Source: Halorussus salinus
GTDB lineage: Archaea; Halobacteriota; Halobacteria; Halobacteriales; Haladaptataceae
Length of the DNA: 64,000 nt
NCBI RefSeq assembly: GCF_004765815.2
Contig: NZ_SBIS02000012.1
Coordinates: 62,001-126,000, forward strand
Reading direction: 5' to 3'
Part shown: in pieces, positions 15,618-23,557 of the stretch
Position numbering within the stretch: position 1 is the first letter of the stretch
Layout of the letters: every line of letters begins with the position of its first letter
Notes under the pieces: model-generated
What the model was told of the DNA's origin: nothing
Database searches by the model: none
The model's input: only the letters and a program-made list of their open reading frames with translations
Program-made: the position numbers and the translations under genes

Positions 15618-16939
15618 CGATTCTCGTCGAACCAAATACCGGATGTAACCTCGGTTGTACGTATTGTTATGAGGAACCGGATCGGCAACACTCCCAGGCG
15701 GACATCGACGCGGAGTACGACATCGAGAAGATGATGGACCGTCTGGAACAGTTCAGTGAAAAATACTCTGAGGTCCCGTCGCTGTTCGGTGGCGAGCCGC
15801 TGTTGATGCGGAACGAGCACATCGAGCAGATATTCGAGTGGATCTATCAGGAGTACGATCTTGAAGAGACCGGCCGATACACTCAGATCCAGACCAACGG
15901 GACCCTCATCGAAGACGAACACATCGAGATGTTCGAAAAGTATAGGGTCCATGTTGGGATCTCCTGTGACGGGCCTCCCGGCCTCAACGATCTTCGCCTA
16001 GCACGTTCCGAGGTAGATGGCGAAATGCGTGACGTCACCGAGACGATGACCGAGCGGACCCTCGACGCAATTGATCGTCTTAAGAAGACCGACGTACCCG
16101 TCGGCATTATCACCGTTCTCACCACACAAAACGCCGGTACCGACGAGAAGTTCGAACAGCTCCTCGATTGGATGGACGACCTCACACAGCACGGCATCCA
16201 CGGTCACTTCAATCCTGCAATCCCCTACGAGGACATCCAAGAGGACCAGTCGCTGAGTCCCGAGCGACTCAAAGAGGTGTACCTCCGGAGTTGGGAGTGG
16301 TTCAAGGCTGAGCCCTACCATCAGTGGGGTCCGATGACCAATTACATAGACAACCTGCTCGGCAACCACCTCAAATACTGCATAAACGACAAGTGCGACC
16401 CGTTCAACGCGGCCGGTGCAAAGGTTATCAAGGGGGACGGGGCCACGAGCGGTTGCGGGAAGACGTGGTCGGGTGTTGGTGACGGGAGCGCATTCTTGCA
16501 GGGTGATTCCACCGGTAATGAGTACAACAACACCGAGGAGCGCTACGAGATGCTCAAGCAGGTCCCGGGTCCCCATACCGAGGGAGAAGAAGACCAAGGG
16601 GGGTGCAAGGGCTGCCGGTACTGGAATGTCTGTACCGGCGGCTGTCCGGCGGCGGGAATGGACTACGACTACCGGAACCGGACGAGAGATTGTGAGGCGA
16701 AGTACGCCCTTTACAAGCAGATCGAAGAGGACGTGCGCGCGATGTTCCCCGGAATCAGGTTGATTACGGACGCCCCGTGGGATGCTCCCCTAGCCGACTT
16801 GACCATTACTAACGACGTCGACATCATGCCGTTTGCCGGGATGCACCACAGTCAGGCGGAAGATCCGAACGTGGTTGGCGGCTCTCACGACGCTCCCAGT
16901 GTTGAGGAGATTGCCTACCGGGAGAACAGAGAAGAATGA
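15614..16939 (+). CDS. Radical SAM/SPASM peptide maturase
   Basis: 441 residues. The radical SAM cluster motif is C11-x3-C15-x2-C18 (NTGCNLGCTYCYE). FGGEPLL follows near residue 60 and a barrel to about residue 270. The C-terminal SPASM-type domain has CINDKC, a GCGKTW segment, and then C-x2-C-x5-C-x3-C (GGCKGCRYWNVCTGGC) with a further Cys after 15 residues, which would hold two auxiliary iron-sulfur clusters. Enzymes of this architecture modify ribosomal peptides. It is coupled to the peptide gene at 15438 and followed 49 bases later by a Cys-rich protein. Confidence 0.85.
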   Translation: MTILVEPNTGCNLGCTYCYEEPDRQHSQADIDAEYDIEKMMDRLEQFSEKYSEVPSLFGGEPLLMRNEHIEQIFEWIYQEYDLEETGRYTQIQTNGTLIEDEHIEMFEKYRVHVGISCDGPPGLNDLRLARSEVDGEMRDVTETMTERTLDAIDRLKKTDVPVGIITVLTTQNAGTDEKFEQLLDWMDDLTQHGIHGHFNPAIPYEDIQEDQSLSPERLKEVYLRSWEWFKAEPYHQWGPMTNYIDNLLGNHLKYCINDKCDPFNAAGAKVIKGDGATSGCGKTWSGVGDGSAFLQGDSTGNEYNNTEERYEMLKQVPGPHTEGEEDQGGCKGCRYWNVCTGGCPAAGMDYDYRNRTRDCEAKYALYKQIEEDVRAMFPGIRLITDAPWDAPLADLTITNDVDIMPFAGMHHSQAEDPNVVGGSHDAPSVEEIAYRENREE

Positions 16940-16988
16940 CGTCGATCACCAACGACCGTACCCGAATTCGAGGTTCTAATCGCTCACA

Positions 16989-17819
16989 ATGATGCTTGAT
17001 CCTTCTCGAGACGAACCGGACGTTTCGCTCAACCTCCCAGAGGTCTCCAAACATAACTGGAAGGATCTGGAGATTCGTGATGTCTGGGACGATCCACTCG
17101 AATCGTTCGTTGAGGGCCGACGCAAGGTCGCCCAACGGGCGCTCCTAGATGAAGACCACTCACGGAAAACCCTCCGTCGACTCGTTCCGACGGAACGGGC
17201 ATCGGACATCGTCGCGGACATGAGCGAAGAGATCGATGTCGCACGAGCGGTGGATGACAACGAGACAACTCTCGTGTTGACGTCTCCAGATTGCGCTGTC
17301 GACCCGGAGATGTTATTGGACGGGGACGTCGATCCCCTCGATCAGATGAAATACCGGGGCGTTCCGGATTGCTGTGCGACTGCCTACAACCAACACCGAG
17401 CAAGTGGACATCACGATCCCATCGTAGCAATCGCCCGGAATACGCCGAGTACGGAGGAACGTGGCGGCGAACTCGTCGTCGAAGATCCCCACTCGATCCT
17501 TAACCCGATCTGGGCCTACCAAGGATGGAGTTTCGTCGACTTCTACCCGTGTTCGTTTGAGTGCAATCGCGCACGCGAGATCGCCAGTGAAACCGGACGG
17601 CTATTCCGAGAAATCGGAAGAGGTGAGGCCGCAGAAGCCACCTACGAGTTTCTCACCGAACCCACGTACTGGTCCGGGTATCACGGCCTCGCCCACGTCA
17701 AGAACAGCTGGTGCATCGGCGAGTACAACACTGACGATTACTGGAAAGAAGAGGTCGTCCGATTCAACGGATACCACGACGAAGCCGGTGACGTCTCCTC
17801 GATCGACTTCAATAGCTGA
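16989..17819 (+). CDS. Cys-rich partner protein of the radical SAM enzyme
   Basis: 276 residues starting MMLDPSRDEPDVSLNLPEVS (ATGATG). Two cysteine motifs stand out in the second half: YRGVPDCCATAYNQHR near residue 125 and DFYPCSFECNRAREI near residue 185. The CC plus PC-x3-C spacing is reminiscent of DUF483-type proteins, but that assignment is tentative. WxxxY/W-rich stretches follow near the end. It lies 49 bases downstream of the radical SAM gene on the same strand, so both are probably cotranscribed. A metal- or cluster-binding accessory protein, or a second modifying enzyme, would fit. Confidence 0.6.
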   Translation: MMLDPSRDEPDVSLNLPEVSKHNWKDLEIRDVWDDPLESFVEGRRKVAQRALLDEDHSRKTLRRLVPTERASDIVADMSEEIDVARAVDDNETTLVLTSPDCAVDPEMLLDGDVDPLDQMKYRGVPDCCATAYNQHRASGHHDPIVAIARNTPSTEERGGELVVEDPHSILNPIWAYQGWSFVDFYPCSFECNRAREIASETGRLFREIGRGEAAEATYEFLTEPTYWSGYHGLAHVKNSWCIGEYNTDDYWKEEVVRFNGYHDEAGDVSSIDFNS

Positions 17820-17849
17820 CCGATCAGTCAGGGTCGCTCCTTCCCCACT

Positions 17850-17928
17850 ATTGCGTGGCGAAATTAATAGTATAAGATATAATTTAATATAAGAATTTAT
17901 TAGGAAAGAGTACATATTGTGTGATGGC
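17850..17928 (+). promoter_or_regulatory. A/T-rich promoter of second small peptide
   Basis: The gap holds CGAAATTAATAG and TTTAATATAAG, which look like haloarchaeal BRE plus TATA elements placed 30-60 bases before the start at 17929. The peptide gene therefore probably has its own promoter. Confidence 0.45.
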
Positions 17929-18027
17929 ATGTCGATGCTACAAGACAGCGCGTTTGACGAGACGCACAGTGAGGATACCGACTTTGAGCCCATGGAAGCG
18001 CAGTACACTAACATCACCGACGACTAA
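17929..18027 (+). CDS. Second small peptide of the radical SAM cluster
   Basis: 32 residues, MSMLQDSAFDETHSEDTDFE then PMEAQYTNITDD. It is very acidic with no cysteine. ATG at 17935 is an alternative start. It lies about 110 bases after the Cys-rich protein gene on the same strand and ends the cluster. A short acidic peptide after radical SAM genes could be a second precursor. Chance is not excluded for a frame this short, although the promoter-like DNA just upstream supports it. Confidence 0.4.
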   Translation: MSMLQDSAFDETHSEDTDFEPMEAQYTNITDD

Positions 18028-18227
18028 CGTCAACGACGAACCGAGATAGCCGGAATTCACTGGATTCCGTCCACAAGCTATCACATATTTTGTGTTAAGA
18101 CCTGAAGGGCACTGTCTAGTTAGCGCGGTTTGAGAAGCGAGCAGGCTATGCGGTTGGTTGGAATGAAATTCGTGAACCCGCTCAGAGAGACGTTAGACAC
18201 GGCTACGCTTAAATGTTGGCAGTGTGA

Positions 18228-18839
18228 GCGGACGGTGACGCGGCGACGCTCTCGCGGCCTCAGCAGAAACAGGAGCAGACCGTCCCGACCCACGACAACT
18301 ACTACCGGCTGTCCCTGCTCATCTGTGAGACCGCCTACGACCCCCACGAGTTCTCACGGACGACCATCGAGGGCGGGGTGGCGGACCTCATCGACATGGA
18401 GGACGCACAGGCCGCGCACGAGCGGTGGCTGTTGTCCGACGTGACCACCGCGTTCAACGAATCGATGTATTGCCCGTACACTTCGTTGAAGTTCCACACG
18501 CTGCTCGTGGCGGCGCTACTCGACAACTACCGCGCCGGTCACGAGTTCGCTGACCTCCGGCCCATCGTGGACTCGGCAGGTAAGGTAATCCCGTTTCGGA
18601 CCGTTCACCGCTTCGCGCTCCGCCTTGACGAGAACACGGATGGAAATCCGTCGGCCCGACTCGGGAGTCGCCCGTGGCGGTCGTGGGCGTCAGCGTGGAA
18701 CCGCCTGACTGCGCACCTACTCGATACCGGACACGACAAATACAATATGACTCTCGATGCGAACTTGAGGCGAATGCAGTCCTGAAGCGCGGCGCTCCAG
18801 TACATCAAGGACTACGCTGAATGGAGGCCCGGCCGATGA
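18228..18839 (+). pseudogene. Broken hypothetical gene with internal TGA
   Basis: The frame is open from 18228 but has no convincing start, so the 5' end is missing. It encodes HDNYYRLSLLICETAYDPHE, then FNESMYCPYTSLKFHTLLVA and RLTAHLLDTGHDKYN. A TGA at 18783-18785 interrupts RRMQS|SAALQYIKDYAEW, where TGG (Trp) would restore a frame ending at TGA 18837-18839 in an ATGA overlap with the next gene. So it is truncated at the 5' end and carries a nonsense change near the 3' end. Family unknown. Confidence 0.7.
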
Positions 18840-19183
18840 CGGCGATTCAGCAAGTTCTGTGGGAACTGCGGATGGACTACATCGGCCATCCGTACTGCGT
18901 GAGCGGGAACGCCATCCCACACGCCCTCGGTCAGCACCTCGATTCCGAGACGCATGGGCCGGTGTCGGCCAGTTACGGCGTCTTCGTTCCTGGTCAGTTC
19001 GGGACGTTCCCGGAGGAACACACGCAGTCGGGCATCCGCCCGTACCTCGGGAGCGGGCTCCCCAACGTGGAGGCCTACGACGACCTCTTCCTCCAGCGGG
19101 AGGCGATGCACTCGTGGCTTCCCGACACCCGCGTTCGGGACGCGCTGAACACGCACGATCTCCGCGTCCAGGGCAGCCACTAG
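18836..19183 (+). CDS. Hypothetical protein coupled to a broken upstream gene
   Basis: 115 residues from MTAIQQVLWELRMDYIGHPY, chosen because this ATG lies in the ATGA overlap with the ancestral end of the pseudogene upstream. Motifs such as IPHALGQHLD, ASYGVFVPGQFGTFPEEHTQ and RDALNTHDLRVQGSH look strongly conserved in style, but I cannot name the family. It ends face to face with the minus-strand gene at 19180. Its partner is broken, so it may be a relic in early decay. Confidence 0.6.
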   Translation: MTAIQQVLWELRMDYIGHPYCVSGNAIPHALGQHLDSETHGPVSASYGVFVPGQFGTFPEEHTQSGIRPYLGSGLPNVEAYDDLFLQREAMHSWLPDTRVRDALNTHDLRVQGSH

Positions 19184-19761
19184 GCTCTCGCCTCACCCGG
19201 TCTATTTGGATAATAGAGAGCTACTCTCATAAGCATTTCTATCCTTATTGGGTATTGGTCTCTCAAGAAGGGTGTGACAATAATTTGTAGCTGTTCGTCC
19301 CTACACGACTCACACAACGGTAGTCGATACGAAAAGACCTCTTCGCTGACTCTTTGATATTCTCCAGTAGGGCGAGCGCGTGGTCCGGACCTCACTTCCT
19401 TCGTATCAATTATAGATACTAAATTGACAGTCTTACACTCCTCACCGCACTCAGCACATTTGTTGGGCCCGGTTTCTGCCCGTTCTTCTTCTCTCTTAGC
19501 AGTCAGGTCGATGATTGTTTCAGCCTCCATACGTCCGTTCGGAGGTTGCTCAGTGGTTTGTCCCTCAACTCGCAGTTTCCGACCAAGTTTCGTTGTATCC
19601 GCCTCAGTAATACTCTTGACTGCTCCGACTACTTCCATACTTTCTCCATCGCTGTTCATGAGGGTCAAACCGTCTCGCTCCTCGACAATGGTTCCAGTAA
19701 ATTTGTCCGTGTTCGCCTCTTCTTTCGTCGAGCCTTCATCGGTAGTGTTGGGTCCGCTCAT
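19180..19761 (-). CDS. OB-fold-like protein with zinc-binding cysteines
   Basis: 193 residues from MSGPNTTDEGSTKEEANTDK. An ATG ten codons upstream is possible, but would place the shared promoter motif only 7 bases away instead of the 35-40 bases seen at sister genes. Residues 20-85 (FTGTIVEERDGLTLMNSDGE, KLRVEGQ) suggest a small beta-barrel of OB type. CAECGEEC and CESC in the second half form a zinc site. It has the same upstream motif as the genes at 20623, 22083 and 43280. Probably a nucleic-acid-binding protein; unproven. Confidence 0.6.
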   Translation of the reverse strand: MSGPNTTDEGSTKEEANTDKFTGTIVEERDGLTLMNSDGESMEVVGAVKSITEADTTKLGRKLRVEGQTTEQPPNGRMEAETIIDLTAKREEERAETGPNKCAECGEECKTVNLVSIIDTKEVRSGPRARPTGEYQRVSEEVFSYRLPLCESCRDEQLQIIVTPFLRDQYPIRIEMLMRVALYYPNRPGEARA

Positions 19762-19797
19762 CGTAATTGTATAATCGGGAGTCTCACTCATAAGATT

Positions 19798-19816
19798 TTC
19801 TATTCTATTTAGGTAC
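19798..19816 (-). promoter_or_regulatory. Shared upstream motif, copy 1
   Basis: On the minus strand: GTACCTAAATAGAATAGAA. It stands 37 bases before the chosen start at 19761. Four copies exist in the window, all pointing toward a minus-strand gene and each followed by a TATA-like run. Confidence 0.6.
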
Positions 19817-19900
19817 TAAAGTAGGGGCGGTTCACCGGAATCCAAGGTGAATCAAGAGCAAGGATTCTCACTGCCACTCTATTCCAACTCAACGATTCTC

Positions 19901-20158
19901 TCACCATCGCCCAGTCAGGTCGCGAAGTAACTCCCTCAGGCTGACTCGGCTTAGTGCCGGATCGGTTTCCGACCGTAACTCCTCGGCGTGTCTCGGGCAT
20001 GCAGTTATAGTCATACCAGTTGACGATTGTCGAACAGGACTTCCATCCTGGTCGCAGGCGACCATCCGTCCCTCGTCGTCAACATCAAACATCTCGCACG
20101 TCCCATTACCTCCTTCTTCGTCGTCCTCCTCCTCGGTACGGGTTTGGTTCTGGGTCAT
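19901..20158 (-). CDS. Small acidic protein with Cys/His cluster
   Basis: 85 residues. An acidic start (TEEEDDEEGG) is followed by TCEMFDVDDEGRMVACDQDG and ITACPRHAEELR, that is C, C, C-x2-H spacing suggestive of one zinc site. It is the third gene of a minus-strand operon (20623, 20166, 19901). Its start is preceded by GCAGGAGTGAGACAAC, nearly the same leader as at the gene before it. Unknown function. Confidence 0.55.
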   Translation of the reverse strand: MTQNQTRTEEEDDEEGGNGTCEMFDVDDEGRMVACDQDGSPVRQSSTGMTITACPRHAEELRSETDPALSRVSLRELLRDLTGRW

Positions 20159-20165
20159 GGTTGTC

Positions 20166-20606
20166 TCACTCCTGCTCGTTCTCGACCGTTAGCGGTCGAT
20201 TCGCTTGCTTCTGAGTCTTGAGTAATAGCTCGCCGTCACGAATCCCCGCGTGAGTCACCCGAACCGCGATGTCGTCCAGCACGTCCGCCAGCGGAATCTC
20301 ATGACTCTCTTCGTGGTCGGTCTCGACGTTCGTCCGTCGGGCCAGCGTCTCACTCTCGCCCTCGACCACGACACCGCGAGCGTTCTCCCACGTCCCTTCG
20401 TCGTGGACCGTCTGACACTCCGAGCAGACTTTCGCTTCTCGCACGGGATCGTCACGATGGCCGACCGCGGTCATGACGACCGGAGAACCCATGTGGGTGT
20501 CGCCTTCGCAAGGGTCGCTTTCGTCGGGCGCGTCCTTGCCGAATCGCAGGTTAGTCCTTTCCTCGGTACTGGCGTTCTCGTCGGCGTTCTGTTCGGTTTT
20601 GCTCAT
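20166..20606 (-). CDS. Hypothetical acidic protein with CxxC
   Basis: 146 residues from MSKTEQNADENASTEERTNL; an ATG 11 codons upstream overlaps the previous gene and lacks the ribosome-binding leader. A CSECQTVHDEGTW motif near residue 65 may bind metal with a preceding Cys. The C-terminal part (IPLADVLDDIAVRVTHAGIR) is alpha/beta. It is the second gene of the operon that begins at 21267, and its start is preceded by GCAGGAATGAGACAAG. No family recognised. Confidence 0.55.
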   Translation of the reverse strand: MSKTEQNADENASTEERTNLRFGKDAPDESDPCEGDTHMGSPVVMTAVGHRDDPVREAKVCSECQTVHDEGTWENARGVVVEGESETLARRTNVETDHEESHEIPLADVLDDIAVRVTHAGIRDGELLLKTQKQANRPLTVENEQE

Positions 20607-20622
20607 GCTTGTCTCATTCCTG

Positions 20623-21267
20623 CTAGTTCTCGGCTTCATCAGTTACCGCTTCAACACTCTCGGCGATTATCCGGACATTGCTCTCGTCTTCGACGATTCG
20701 ACCGTTCGCACGGACTCGGTCGCCGAGAGCGAGGTCTACCTCGGTTTCTTCGATAGTGATGGTTTGCTCGCCATTGTCGAGGATGAGTGGCGAGTCAGCC
20801 TGCACGACCGTCCCAACGAACGTGTCTGAGTTTGCTTGGATCTCCTGCACTTTGCTGGCGCGCTCGTCGCGAGTATCGTGCATCTCCCAGAATACCTCGA
20901 ACGCCTGCCTGTAGGGCTTTGCTGGCGGGTCCGGAACCCATGAAGCGTCTCCTCGAATGGTGACGTGATAGAAGTTTTTGACTGGTTGCAGGTCGCTATA
21001 TTCTCGGCCATTCCACGTCCGGTAGTAGATGGTTTCAGTGCCTGCTTGGGCGAATACGAGAACCGGCCACCGTGACGCAATCTTACAGAGGGGTTGGCCT
21101 TTCGGCAGGCAGATTAGTCCAATATCGCCGACGAACTCGTGCCGATCTTCGACACGGAGTGGAGCGGACCGGTTGATTACGACGTGATCGTCCTTCGTTG
21201 CGTTCTGGGCCTCCTCGAAGAGTGTTGGACGACGGCAGTAGAGGTCTGGGCAAGTTTCGTCCTCCAT
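20623..21267 (-). CDS. Hypothetical protein with OB-fold-like C-terminus
   Basis: 214 residues. The N-terminal half has three cysteines (CPDLYC, LICLPKGQPLC) and aromatic strands (ETIYYRTWNGREYSDLQ). Residues 150-205 (FVGTVVQADSPLILDNGEQT, ALGDRVRANGRIVE) look like an OB fold similar to the protein at 19180. First gene of a three-gene operon with the shared upstream motif 37-55 bases before its start. A single-strand nucleic-acid-binding role would fit both OB-type proteins. Confidence 0.55.
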   Translation of the reverse strand: MEDETCPDLYCRRPTLFEEAQNATKDDHVVINRSAPLRVEDRHEFVGDIGLICLPKGQPLCKIASRWPVLVFAQAGTETIYYRTWNGREYSDLQPVKNFYHVTIRGDASWVPDPPAKPYRQAFEVFWEMHDTRDERASKVQEIQANSDTFVGTVVQADSPLILDNGEQTITIEETEVDLALGDRVRANGRIVEDESNVRIIAESVEAVTDEAEN

Positions 21268-21303
21268 CGCAGTCGGATAACCGAAAGCCTCTCCCTAAAA
21301 TAT

Positions 21304-21322
21304 TTCTATTCTATTTAGGTAC
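21304..21322 (-). promoter_or_regulatory. Shared upstream motif, copy 2
   Basis: Minus strand GTACCTAAATAGAATAGAA, identical to copy 1, followed by ATATTTTAG as a TATA-like run. It serves the operon starting at 21267. Confidence 0.65.
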
Positions 21323-21328
21323 TTATTC

Positions 21329-21436
21329 TTAACTACTTCTGCTGCTCAAACCGACTACTTGCACGACAGACACGCTCTCGTCGGCCATCGCTCGGAGTGC
21401 TTCGAGCGCGTCGCCAATCCGATACTCGACGGGCAT
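21329..21436 (-). pseudogene. N-terminal stub of a DNA methyltransferase
   Basis: 35 codons, MPVEYRIGDALEALRAMADE then SVSVVQVVGLSS and TAA. The beginning matches the usual start of site-specific N6/N4 DNA methyltransferases (GDALEALRxMPDESVDxVVTSPPY), but the frame diverges exactly where the DPPY-type motif should come. It follows the gene at 21439 by 2 bases, as such methyltransferases often do in haloarchaeal viruses. A deletion has probably removed the rest. Confidence 0.6.
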
Positions 21437-21438
21437 GG

Positions 21439-22026
21439 CTACACACACCCCTCCGCGCGGCCGTAATCGACGCCCGGAAGCGGCACGTCTCGCCCGTTGT
21501 ACTGCTCGGGGCCTTCGAGGAACGCGTTCACGGTCTTGCGCGACCCACGCCCCTCGATCTTCTCGAATGCGAGGTCGTCAACGTGGCCGGGTTCGGGTAC
21601 GTCTGAGCGAGCGCGTACGTCTACCCAGCGGGTTGAGTGGCGGTCGTCGTAGTCCATCGCGTCGGGACAGTCGGTGGTCCACGTCGCCTGCTCGGTCGCC
21701 ACATCGACCGCGACGCGCCGGGCGTCCACGCGGGCAAGTTCGGTGCCGAAGTCTACGAGCGCGACGTACTCGCCGTCTCGACATTCTCGTAGTTCGGCGA
21801 CCCGACCACGGCGGGTTTCGAGACGGCGCATTCCCGGCCGCGAGGCGCGATCTCGCGTCTGCCAAAGCCAGTTGCCGACCGAGAGGCGGGCAACGTTGGC
21901 CTTGTCGCCGGACACGGCGAGGAGTGTCCGCGTCGAAGCGGATGGCCCGCCGAGGCGGACCGACCACTCGTCGTACTGTGCCTCGTCGAAAAAATCGTTA
22001 CCGTCAGTATGCCGAATCACGCTCAT
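21439..22026 (-). CDS. Hypothetical protein upstream of methyltransferase stub
   Basis: 195 residues from MSVIRHTDGNDFFDEAQYDE; an ATG six codons upstream is less likely. RVAELRECRDGEYVALVDFG and RVDARRVAVDVATEQATWTT are beta-rich. No zinc or nucleotide-binding motif seen. Its stop lies 2 bases before the methyltransferase stub, so it was probably an accessory gene of a viral or plasmid modification operon. Unrecognised family. Confidence 0.55.
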   Translation of the reverse strand: MSVIRHTDGNDFFDEAQYDEWSVRLGGPSASTRTLLAVSGDKANVARLSVGNWLWQTRDRASRPGMRRLETRRGRVAELRECRDGEYVALVDFGTELARVDARRVAVDVATEQATWTTDCPDAMDYDDRHSTRWVDVRARSDVPEPGHVDDLAFEKIEGRGSRKTVNAFLEGPEQYNGRDVPLPGVDYGRAEGCV

Positions 22027-22082
22027 ATTTAAGGAGATATTCAAGCTATTCGTGATCTCCCGTCAATTGACAAAACGGCTAT

Positions 22083-22460
22083 CTAACGACTACGGCACTT
22101 CCCTTTCTCGCTAATCAACTGTTGAATTGGTTCCGCTGCGGAGTTGGATACTGAATCCATCACCTGATATAGAACATCTTTCTTAATGACTACTTCGTCT
22201 TCCCCGACGTACTGCGCCTCTACTTTCCGAATCTTTTCTTGTCGGTGTGACTCCCAAAATTTCTTGAGTGAATTCGACTTCACTGTCGGATTATTGCTAA
22301 GTTCCTCAAACACGACTTTTCCTGCGTAACCGTCGTATGCCGTAACACGGACAATCTGTCCTTCCCACTCAAGGGTTACTGGAGGCTGATATGGTAGTTT
22401 CTCAATTATTTCGTTACTATCTGTAGCTTCTGTCTCGGGGGTGTCACCCTGCTCTGCCAT
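22083..22460 (-). CDS. Hypothetical small protein with shared upstream motif
   Basis: 125 residues. An acidic N-terminus is followed by PPVTLEWEGQIVRVTAYDGY and VVFEELSNNPTVKSN, a beta-rich core that could again be a small barrel, then a helical end. It is more A/T-rich than the surrounding DNA. Its upstream motif (22497-22515) differs from the consensus by two bases. It probably belongs to the same regulon as the genes at 19180, 20623 and 43280. Confidence 0.55.
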   Translation of the reverse strand: MAEQGDTPETEATDSNEIIEKLPYQPPVTLEWEGQIVRVTAYDGYAGKVVFEELSNNPTVKSNSLKKFWESHRQEKIRKVEAQYVGEDEVVIKKDVLYQVMDSVSNSAAEPIQQLISEKGKCRSR

Positions 22461-22496
22461 TGTATCTGAATAATAGGGAAACTACAGCTAAAAGCT

Positions 22497-22515
22497 TTCT
22501 ATTCTAATTAGGTAT
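22497..22515 (-). promoter_or_regulatory. Shared upstream motif, copy 3
   Basis: Minus strand ATACCTAATTAGAATAGAA, two differences from copies 1 and 2, 37-55 bases before the start at 22460 and followed by GCTTTTAGC. Confidence 0.55.
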
Positions 22516-22580
22516 GTCAGGTGCGCCGAGATTATTCCGTAATATAACCACTCCGCAACTTGGACACCTGCTATTCACGG

Positions 22581-22817
22581 TCACCACAGGGAAGTCCGAA
22601 AAAGACGCTCAACTATATCCAACGCTGGAGCAATGCAGTAAACCGCTACTCCGAATAAAGAGTTCATTACCTCAGAAGACACTGCCAACTCGTAGAGCGT
22701 CCCCAACTCGAACGCGACGACCTTCTTGCGTTCGCTGGGCGTCGCCTTCCTACCCGTGTACTCGTCTCCCGACTTCGCCAGTCCGGCTGCTGCAGCCGGG
22801 ACGAACTCCTCGACCAC
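22581..22817 (-). pseudogene. Probable remnant of a plasmid protein (FELGTLYELAV family)
   Basis: The minus strand encodes EEFVPAAAAGLAKSGDEYTG and KKVVAFELGTLYELAVSSEV, then loses coding character. A related fragment (KTVVFESGIFYELAVLPFG) lies at 38916-39085. Both look like tails of the same unknown gene, each close to a CTAACCAATG palindrome and to a copy of the zinc module. I do not think either is intact. Confidence 0.4.
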
Positions 22818-22853
22818 GCTTACTTGTCCGATTCGAGCGCCGGGCCGTATCGC

Positions 22854-22899
22854 TACTAACCAATGACGCCGTCTATTGGATAGCCATCATTGGTTAGTA
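22854..22899. repeat. Palindromic element 1 (CTAACCAATG type)
   Basis: 13-base arms TACTAACCAATGA and TCATTGGTTAGTA around 20 variable bases. Non-coding. One of a pair with element 2 about 80 bases further on; the same pair occurs at 37.6-37.8 kb. Confidence 0.85.
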
Positions 22900-22977
22900 G
22901 GGTGCCTCAGTGGATTCCTCTCGCTCGGAAAACACTCGCGTAGTCGTAGAGAAGCAAAAGCGAACTGCATCAGCAGC

Positions 22978-23028
22978 TTCGCTAACCAATGAATCACCTG
23001 CCGAAACTTCATTCCATTGGTTAGCGAA
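22978..23028. repeat. Palindromic element 2 (CTAACCAATG type)
   Basis: 14-base arms TTCGCTAACCAATG and CATTGGTTAGCGAA around 23 variable bases. Confidence 0.85.
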
Positions 23029-23115
23029 AGCCACCGTCCGTCTCTACTCTTACGTTGACCGGACTAACTAGCGAAAACCAGCAGTCGAGAGAGTAGCCTC
23101 CACCCGATTTGCGCG

Positions 23116-23487
23116 CTACGCGTTGCTTCCGGCGTCTGGCCCGCTGTACTCTTTGACTTCGACGCCCGTCAACGCTAATCGCGTACTTTGCGAAGCCGCC
23201 ACTTGCATCACGCCGAGAAACGCGGTCGCGACGGCCTCGGTTGCGCCAAGCGTTAGCGTCTCGATTTCCCCGCTGTTACAGTCGCGACAGTAGACTCGCG
23301 GAAGATTCCACTCGTCGTGCCCAGCGGTCCGTTACGCGTACACCGTGACACAATGTCCGTCGTACAACACCTGGCCACACCAACATGTCCCCTTTGCTCC
23401 GGAGAGTTCAACCTGTACTCCCGTGAGGAGTTGCTCGATGTCGGTCTCGACTCGCACGGTCTCGTCGTCGGTGTCGGCGTACGCCAC
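23116..23487 (-). pseudogene. Decayed copy of the Cys-rich zinc-module protein
   Basis: The minus strand reads VETDIEQLLTGVQVELSGAK, GTCWCGQVLYDGHCVTVYA, a TAA stop, RTAGHDEWNLPRVYCRDC and on to TAG at 23116. The intact homolog at 37864 has a tyrosine codon where the TAA stands. Sequence is otherwise colinear over 124 codons, so this is a nonsense pseudogene, probably from GTG 23487. Confidence 0.75.
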
Positions 23488-23557
23488 TTAGCGACCCTTC
23501 AATCAGACGACGCTCTCGCCGCTGGTTTAACCGCCACACTCGGGATAGTCGGCAACG
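23488..23557 (-). pseudogene. Remnant of the zinc miniprotein next to it
   Basis: Minus strand VADYPECGG, a TAA, then TSGE. This corresponds to VADCPECGGQTSGE in the intact gene at 38239. Only about 20 codons remain, cut off at the end of the giant gene, whose stop codon is at 23558. Confidence 0.6.

Noticed and set aside
22854-23028. Palindromes as integron attC sites
   Set aside because: The ends do not fit the RYYYAAC/GTTRRRY consensus and no integron integrase is visible.
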